Source: Verrucomicrobiales bacterium
GTDB lineage: Bacteria; Verrucomicrobiota; Verrucomicrobiia; Verrucomicrobiales; DEV007
Direction of reading: 5' to 3'
Assembly: GCA_007123695.1 (NCBI GenBank)
Contig: SLGN01000007.1
Coordinates: 1 to 10,023, forward strand
DNA: 10,023 nucleotides
The translations under genes were made by a program, and so were the position numbers. Below are positions 5,928 to 10,023 of the stretch, piece after piece (the stretch's first letter is position 1; every line of letters begins with the position of its first letter). The notes under the pieces were generated by a model. The model saw only the letters and a list, made by a program, of their open reading frames with translations. It made no database searches and had not been told where the DNA came from.

Positions 5928-7026
5928 CGCGACCTTTCCATGCGACCGTGCCACCGGCCCTGCGACGCCGCAAGGCGCGGAAAAAGACGATCTGGTAGAA
6001 GGCCAGGGCGACCGGGAACAGGGCTGCATTGAGCCACGAATAGCGACCGACATGGCGGAAGACATGGAGGCACTGGACTGCGCCGAGGAGGTAGAGCTTG
6101 CCGACGAGGAGCCGTTGCCAGAAGTCGGCGAAGGGGAGAAAGCTGAGGGCGATCGTCGCCATGATCAGCGCGGAGAGCCAAGCCGAGACTCCGGCCAGGG
6201 CGGCGCGGGGGGTGTTGCCCGCCCCGGACACGAAGCCCTTGCTCCAGCCCGCCACGAGTTCGCCGAGGCCTCCGGGAAACATGCGCATGGAGAGCGTGCC
6301 TTTTCCCAGGTAGCAGCGGCAGGCGATTCCGGCCTCGCGGAAGTGGCGGGCGAGGTGGAAGTTTTCCAGCACCTGCGCGCGAACCCGCCGATGGCCCCCG
6401 ACGGCGGCGTAGCCTGCCTTGGAAAGCAGCATGGCCTGGCCGAAGAGCCCCGTCTCGCGGACGTTCCGGCCCTTCGCGGTGAAAGCGTTGGTGCCGAGCA
6501 CCATGATGGCGTTGAAGAAGGCCGAGAGTTCCTCGTAGGGCCGTTCGATGCGGTGGTAGGGGCAGACGGAATGGACCGCGTCCGGCTCGGCCGCGGCGAG
6601 GGCGGCGAGGTGCCCGAGGCCCTCCGGCTCGGCGACGAGGTCGGCGTCTAGAAAGAGGAGCCAGTCGCCCGTGGCGGCCTCGGACCCCTGCTGGCAGGCC
6701 CAGGGCTTTCCATACCAGCCCTCCGGCAGGTTCGCGCCGGGGAGGACGATGGCCTTGTGCCCGCGCGCGACCTCGGCGGTGCGGTCGGTCGAGTGGTCGT
6801 CGACCACGAGGATCTCGTGCGGCGAATACAGGGAGGCCTGGAGCGAGGGGAGCAGGCGGGCGAGGTTGTCCTCTTCGTTGCGCGCCGGGATTACCACCGA
6901 GATTCGCAGCTCGGGCGTGGGCGCGTCGCCCGGGGACGGCACGGTGCGGAAACGCAGAAAGACCAGCCATCCGGCGAGCCAGAGGACGAATGTCGTCGCG
7001 AGGAAGCTCCAGAGGAAAAGGTCCAT
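5917..7026 (-). CDS. crtQ: 4,4'-diaponeurosporenoate glycosyltransferase (CrtQ-like, GT2)
   Basis: This 369-aa family 2 glycosyltransferase should transfer a sugar from a nucleotide donor to the carboxyl group of a C30 carotenoic acid. An N-terminal membrane helix (about 3-24) precedes the GT-A domain: VVIPARNEEDNL (44-55), DDHSTD (76-81), WYGKPWACQQG (104-114), the metal-binding Asp127-Ala-Asp129, and the acceptor-side GWSKGF (260-265). Three hydrophobic segments (about 278-299, 306-323, 332-350) anchor the C-terminus. The ending TVAWKGRD corresponds to VVEWKGRQ recalled from S. aureus CrtQ (375 aa), as do PYHRIERPYE and NAFTAKGR-like blocks, so the match covers the full length. ATG 7026 lies 35 bases after the crtP stop with GGGGAC a few bases upstream. 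The 3' end overlaps crtO by 11 bases. The sugar cannot be read from the sequence. Hopanoid or other membrane GT2 enzymes are the alternative, but neighbours strongly favour the carotenoid role. Confidence 0.88.
   Translation of the reverse strand: MDLFLWSFLATTFVLWLAGWLVFLRFRTVPSPGDAPTPELRISVVIPARNEEDNLARLLPSLQASLYSPHEILVVDDHSTDRTAEVARGHKAIVLPGANLPEGWYGKPWACQQGSEAATGDWLLFLDADLVAEPEGLGHLAALAAAEPDAVHSVCPYHRIERPYEELSAFFNAIMVLGTNAFTAKGRNVRETGLFGQAMLLSKAGYAAVGGHRRVRAQVLENFHLARHFREAGIACRCYLGKGTLSMRMFPGGLGELVAGWSKGFVSGAGNTPRAALAGVSAWLSALIMATIALSFLPFADFWQRLLVGKLYLLGAVQCLHVFRHVGRYSWLNAALFPVALAFYQIVFFRALRRRRAGGTVAWKGRDVA
5933..5939 (-). promoter_or_regulatory. Ribosome binding site deciding the crtO start
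   Basis: GGAAAGG on the - strand ends five bases before ATG 5927, inside the last codons of crtQ. It is one of the few good Shine-Dalgarno-like sequences in the window. It supports the short 161-aa crtO product over upstream in-frame starts. Confidence 0.5.
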
Positions 7027-7061
7027 GGATGTCCCCGTTACGCCGCCGGAGGGGAGACGGG

Positions 7062-8579
7062 TCAGGCCGAGCGAGCCTCCTCCTTGAGAATGCGGTCGCA
7101 GACCTTCTGGCCCGAGAGCACCGCCATCGGCATGCCCCCGCCGGGGTTCACGCTGCCGCCGGTGAAGAAGAGGTTGCGGTACTTCGACGACTGCTTCGGC
7201 ATCTTGAAGGCCTGGTTGACCTTCCAGTCGCTGACGACCCCGTAGATGGAGCCTCGGTTCGAATGGTACATCCGCTCGATGTCGACGGGCGTGAGGAGGT
7301 CCTCGACCACGGTGTGCTTGCGCAGGTCGGTCAGGCCCATGCGCTCGAGCTTGTCGACGACGCGCTCCTTCAGGGCGACGTAGTCGTCGTGGGTGAAGGG
7401 GTTCTCGGGGTCGATCGGCGGGATGTGGGGCAGGATCTTGAGGTTGTCGTGGCCCGGGGGCGCCTTGGTCGGGTCGGTGCGGGTGGGGGCGACGAGGTAG
7501 ATGGTGGGGTCCTCGGGCAGCTTGCCCTGTTGGAAGACGGTGTCGAAGTGCTTGTGCTGGTTCCGCGAGTAGAAGAAGTTGTGGTGGGCGAGCTGCTCGT
7601 AGACGCGGTCGGTGCCGAGGTGGAGCACGATTCCCGAGCAGGCCGGCCTGAACTTCCGCAGCTTCTGCAAAAACTCGGGCGGTTCGGACAGGAGGCGGCG
7701 GTAGGCGGGGATCACCTCCATGTTGCAGACGACGTAGTCGGCCTCGATCTTTTCTCCGCTCGCGAGGGTGATCCCGGCGACCCGCTTGCCGTTGCGGTCG
7801 ATCGAGGCGACCTCGCTGTCCAGCGACACCGGCACGCCGAGGTCGTCGAGGAGCCGGCCGAGGCCGCGGGCGAGGTTGTACATGCCGCCCTTCACATACC
7901 AGAGGCCGTAGTCGAACTGGATCAGCGGCATCAGGTTCATGTAGCCCGGCGCGTCCAGGGCGGAGGAGCCGACGTACTTGATGAAATACTCGAAGATCCG
8001 GCGCAGGTGCTCTTCCTCGAAATGCTTCGCAATGGACTGCGCCATCGAGTTGCGGTGGTCCATCTTGAAGATGAGCCGCCAGCCGTAGTAGCGCAGCATT
8101 TCCCAGAGGTTGTCGAGTCCCTCGCGGAAGTAGCCTTCGTCGACGAGCTGGTACTGCTCGCGACCGTAGGCGAGAAAGGCCTCGAACTGCCGCCAGAGCT
8201 TCTCGGGATCGCCCGGCAGTTTGGCAAGCTCGGACTTCATGCGGCCGGGCTCCTCGTAGAGGTCGAGAACGAGGCCGTCTTCGAAGAAATTGCGCCAGTG
8301 CGGGGACACCTTCTCCAGGCCCACGTAGTCCTCCATGCGGCGACCCGCCCGCGTCCAGATGCTCTCGAAGAACTGCGGCAGGGTGAAGATGGAGGGACCG
8401 AGGTCGAAGCCGTAGCCGTCGATCTCGCGGTAGTTCAGCTTGCCCCCGATCTTGTCGTTCTTTTCGACGACGCGGACCTCGAAGCCCTCGGCCCTCAGGG
8501 AAGCAGCGGCGGCGAGCCCGCCGAGGCCGGCGCCGACGACGACGACGCGCTTTTGGCGGGAAGATGGGGCTTTGGTCAT
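7062..8579 (-). CDS. crtP: 4,4'-diaponeurosporene oxygenase (CrtP / CrtNb-like terminal oxidase)
   Basis: This 505-aa FAD-dependent enzyme of the phytoene desaturase superfamily should oxidise a terminal methyl group of a C30 carotene to the aldehyde. The N-terminal dinucleotide-binding motif is GAGLGG (16-21) with acidic Glu39 in VVEKNDKIGGKLN. Stretches typical of S. aureus CrtP rather than CrtN include FDLGPSIFTLPQ, YFIKYVGSSALDAPG, QLAHHNFFYSRN, LPEDPTIYLV, LERMGLTDLRKH, SNRGSIYGVV and GGSVNPGGGMPM (474-485). This separates it from the crtN-like gene upstream, which ends GGGTHPGSGLP. Length fits (S. aureus about 497 aa). ATG 8579 overlaps the crtN stop in an ATGA (8576-8579), so the two are probably coupled; no separate Shine-Dalgarno sequence is visible. 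An upstream extension in the same frame is a crtN shadow. Whether it makes aldehyde only or proceeds to acid is unknown. Confidence 0.9.
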   Translation of the reverse strand: MTKAPSSRQKRVVVVGAGLGGLAAAASLRAEGFEVRVVEKNDKIGGKLNYREIDGYGFDLGPSIFTLPQFFESIWTRAGRRMEDYVGLEKVSPHWRNFFEDGLVLDLYEEPGRMKSELAKLPGDPEKLWRQFEAFLAYGREQYQLVDEGYFREGLDNLWEMLRYYGWRLIFKMDHRNSMAQSIAKHFEEEHLRRIFEYFIKYVGSSALDAPGYMNLMPLIQFDYGLWYVKGGMYNLARGLGRLLDDLGVPVSLDSEVASIDRNGKRVAGITLASGEKIEADYVVCNMEVIPAYRRLLSEPPEFLQKLRKFRPACSGIVLHLGTDRVYEQLAHHNFFYSRNQHKHFDTVFQQGKLPEDPTIYLVAPTRTDPTKAPPGHDNLKILPHIPPIDPENPFTHDDYVALKERVVDKLERMGLTDLRKHTVVEDLLTPVDIERMYHSNRGSIYGVVSDWKVNQAFKMPKQSSKYRNLFFTGGSVNPGGGMPMAVLSGQKVCDRILKEEARSA

Positions 8580-10023
8580 GCGGTGATTTCGGTCTTGAGA
8601 TAGGAGAGACCGAAGGTATCCGAGATCAGATTCGACGCAATCCGGGCGGACTCGAAAATGGTCGGCAGACCGCTGCCGGGATGGGTGCCCCCGCCGACGA
8701 GGTAGCAGTTCGAGAACTCCTCGAAACGGTTCCGCGGACGCAGGAAGGCCATCTGGCTGAGGCAATGCGAGAGGTTGAAGGTCGCGCCCTTGTGGATGTC
8801 GAGCTCCTCGTTCCAGGTCAGGGGGGTGAAGATCTTCTCGACCTCGATGCGGCTCTCCAGGTCGTCGATGCCGAGCCGCTCGGAGAAGGCGTTGAAAACG
8901 TGCTCGCGGTAGCGGCCCCGCATTTCGTCCCAGTCGATCCCCGCCTCGAGATTCGGGGTCGGGACGAGGATGTAGAGGCTCGACTTGCCCTCGGGCGCGA
9001 GGGTGGGGTCGGTGATGCTGGCGTTGCGCACGTAAAAGGAAATGTCGTCGCTGCTGCGGTTGAGCTTGAAGATCTCGTCGATGTTGCGCTTGTAGTCGCG
9101 GGCGAAGACGATGCTATGGTGCGGCAGGTCGTAGAGGGTGTCCACGCCGAGGTGCATCATGAAGGTCGAGCAGCTGAACTTCATGCTGTCGAGCTTCTCC
9201 TTGGTGTACTTCTTGAGGGCCCCGTCGGGGACGAGGTGGGTCATGGCGTGGCCGAAGTCGGCGTTGATCACGACGCTGTCCGCGTAGACCCGCTCGCCGT
9301 TCTCCAGCTCGACCCCGGCGACGCGGCGGCCGTCGAGGATGAGCTGCTTCACCGCCGTGCCGGTGTGGAGGCGGGCCCCGCATTCCTCGGCCGCACGGCC
9401 CATCGCCACGGGGATCTCGGCCAGGCCGCCCGTGGTGTGGAAGATGCCGTGCTCGTGCTCCATGTAGGAGAGCATCGCGAAGGCGCCCGGGCACTCCCAC
9501 GCCGACATCCCCAGATACTTGCTCTGGAAGGAAAAGAGCAGCGCCAGCTTGTCGTCGCCGAAGTAGCGCTTCAAGTTGTCGAAGACGGTCGTGCCGAGGG
9601 AGAGGTGCGGCAGGGCCGGCAGCAGGTCGGGCCGCAGCGATTTGACCGGGTCGGAGAAGTCGCGCTGGAAGGCGGGCAGAAGGTTCTTGAAGCGGGCCTT
9701 CTCCTTTTTCAGGAAGACGTCCATGGCCCCGGAGCGGCCCGGGAAAAGGCGCTCGATTTCCTGTTTCGTGTCCTCCGGGTTGCTGCGGGCGCGGAAGATC
9801 TCGTCGTCGTAGCGCAGCTCGTACATTGGATCGAGCCGCACGAAATCGAGGTAGTCGGCCGAGTCCATCCCCGCCTCGAGGAAGATCCGGTCGAGCAGCG
9901 ACTTCATCATCAGGAAAGTCGGCCCGATGTCGAAGCGGTAGCCGCCTTGCTCCAGAGAGCCGGTGCGCCCGCCGAGGCGGTCCTGCTTTTCGAAAAGGTC
10001 CACCTGGATGCCGCGGCTCGCCA
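8576..10023 (-). CDS. crtN: C30 carotenoid desaturase, CrtN-like (5' end missing)
   Basis: 481 complete codons are visible and the frame stays open to the right edge, where it reads ASRGIQVDLFEKQDRLGG. By comparison with the family about 20-25 N-terminal residues holding the GxGxxG FAD motif lie outside. A GTG at 10003 is therefore internal, not the start. Blocks matching 4,4'-diapophytoene desaturases and the wider CrtI/CrtN family are FDIGPTFLMM, DYKRNIDEIF, LAPEGKSSLYILVPTPN, GIDWDEM and C-terminal GGGTHPGSGLPTIFESARI. The expected role is stepwise desaturation of a C30 precursor (diapophytoene or squalene) in the membrane. A C40 phytoene desaturase has similar motifs, but the CrtP, CrtQ and CrtO neighbours favour C30. 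It is the most upstream visible gene of the operon and overlaps crtP by four bases; the promoter must lie beyond the window. Confidence 0.85.
   Translation of the reverse strand, partial: ASRGIQVDLFEKQDRLGGRTGSLEQGGYRFDIGPTFLMMKSLLDRIFLEAGMDSADYLDFVRLDPMYELRYDDEIFRARSNPEDTKQEIERLFPGRSGAMDVFLKKEKARFKNLLPAFQRDFSDPVKSLRPDLLPALPHLSLGTTVFDNLKRYFGDDKLALLFSFQSKYLGMSAWECPGAFAMLSYMEHEHGIFHTTGGLAEIPVAMGRAAEECGARLHTGTAVKQLILDGRRVAGVELENGERVYADSVVINADFGHAMTHLVPDGALKKYTKEKLDSMKFSCSTFMMHLGVDTLYDLPHHSIVFARDYKRNIDEIFKLNRSSDDISFYVRNASITDPTLAPEGKSSLYILVPTPNLEAGIDWDEMRGRYREHVFNAFSERLGIDDLESRIEVEKIFTPLTWNEELDIHKGATFNLSHCLSQMAFLRPRNRFEEFSNCYLVGGGTHPGSGLPTIFESARIASNLISDTFGLSYLKTEITA

Noticed and set aside
5894..6970. 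358-codon - strand frame overlapping crtQ in another register
   Set aside because: The product is rich in Arg, Pro, Gly and Ala, while the overlapping frame encodes a full-length GT2 enzyme with all motifs.
6990..8603. 537-codon open frame on the + strand opposite crtP
   Set aside because: It is the exact antisense shadow of crtP. The composition is Val, Glu, Asp and Gly biased with no recognisable fold, and the motif-rich - strand frame is clearly coding.
10001..10003. GTG as the start of the crtN-like gene
   Set aside because: It would delete the FAD-binding GxGxxG motif. The frame continues to the window edge with family-like residues, so the gene is simply cut off.

Overview
The window is a GC-rich stretch of bacterial chromosome. 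It holds a run of housekeeping genes on the + strand (about 216-5431) and, converging on it from the right, a carotenoid operon on the - strand (5442 to beyond 10023). The gene content, the strong preference for G or C at third codon positions, and a C30-type carotenoid operon next to carA, purA and uppS suggest a Verrucomicrobiota or related PVC-group bacterium. This assignment is an inference: no rRNA or lineage-specific marker is present.

Left part. A gene running off the left edge on the - strand begins at 29. About 190 bases of divergent intergenic DNA follow, with a 10-bp-period purine repeat and a weak - strand promoter candidate. A 27-codon ORF (216-299) would encode a single membrane helix. 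Next come carA (small subunit of carbamoyl-phosphate synthetase), a short FHA-domain protein with a C-terminal membrane anchor, purA (adenylosuccinate synthetase, with a strong GC hairpin just upstream), uppS (undecaprenyl diphosphate synthase) and a Tat-type exported serine hydrolase of the beta-lactamase/PBP-like fold. carA lies 23 bases from the FHA gene, and purA 27 bases from uppS. Starts in this block mostly lack a Shine-Dalgarno sequence and have pyrimidine-rich leaders.

Right part. Four - strand genes form a tightly packed operon matching the staphyloxanthin-type pathway: crtN-like desaturase (5' end cut by the right edge), crtP-like terminal oxidase, crtQ-like glycosyltransferase and crtO-like acyltransferase. 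crtN/crtP overlap by 4 bases (ATGA) and crtQ/crtO by 11 bases. Together they would desaturate a C30 backbone, oxidise a terminal methyl group, glycosylate the resulting carboxylate and acylate the sugar, giving a membrane-bound glycosyl-ester carotenoid. The C30-forming enzyme (CrtM or the HpnCDE route) and the aldehyde dehydrogenase are not in the window.

The two blocks meet tail to tail with only 10 bases between stop codons. Both UppS and C30 carotenoid synthesis draw on farnesyl diphosphate, so the neighbourhood sits around that branch point, though this may be coincidence. No RNA genes, insertion sequences, CRISPR arrays or phage genes were recognised, and I found no clearly undescribed multi-gene system. 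The least explained items are the 27-aa membrane ORF and the tail-anchored FHA protein.
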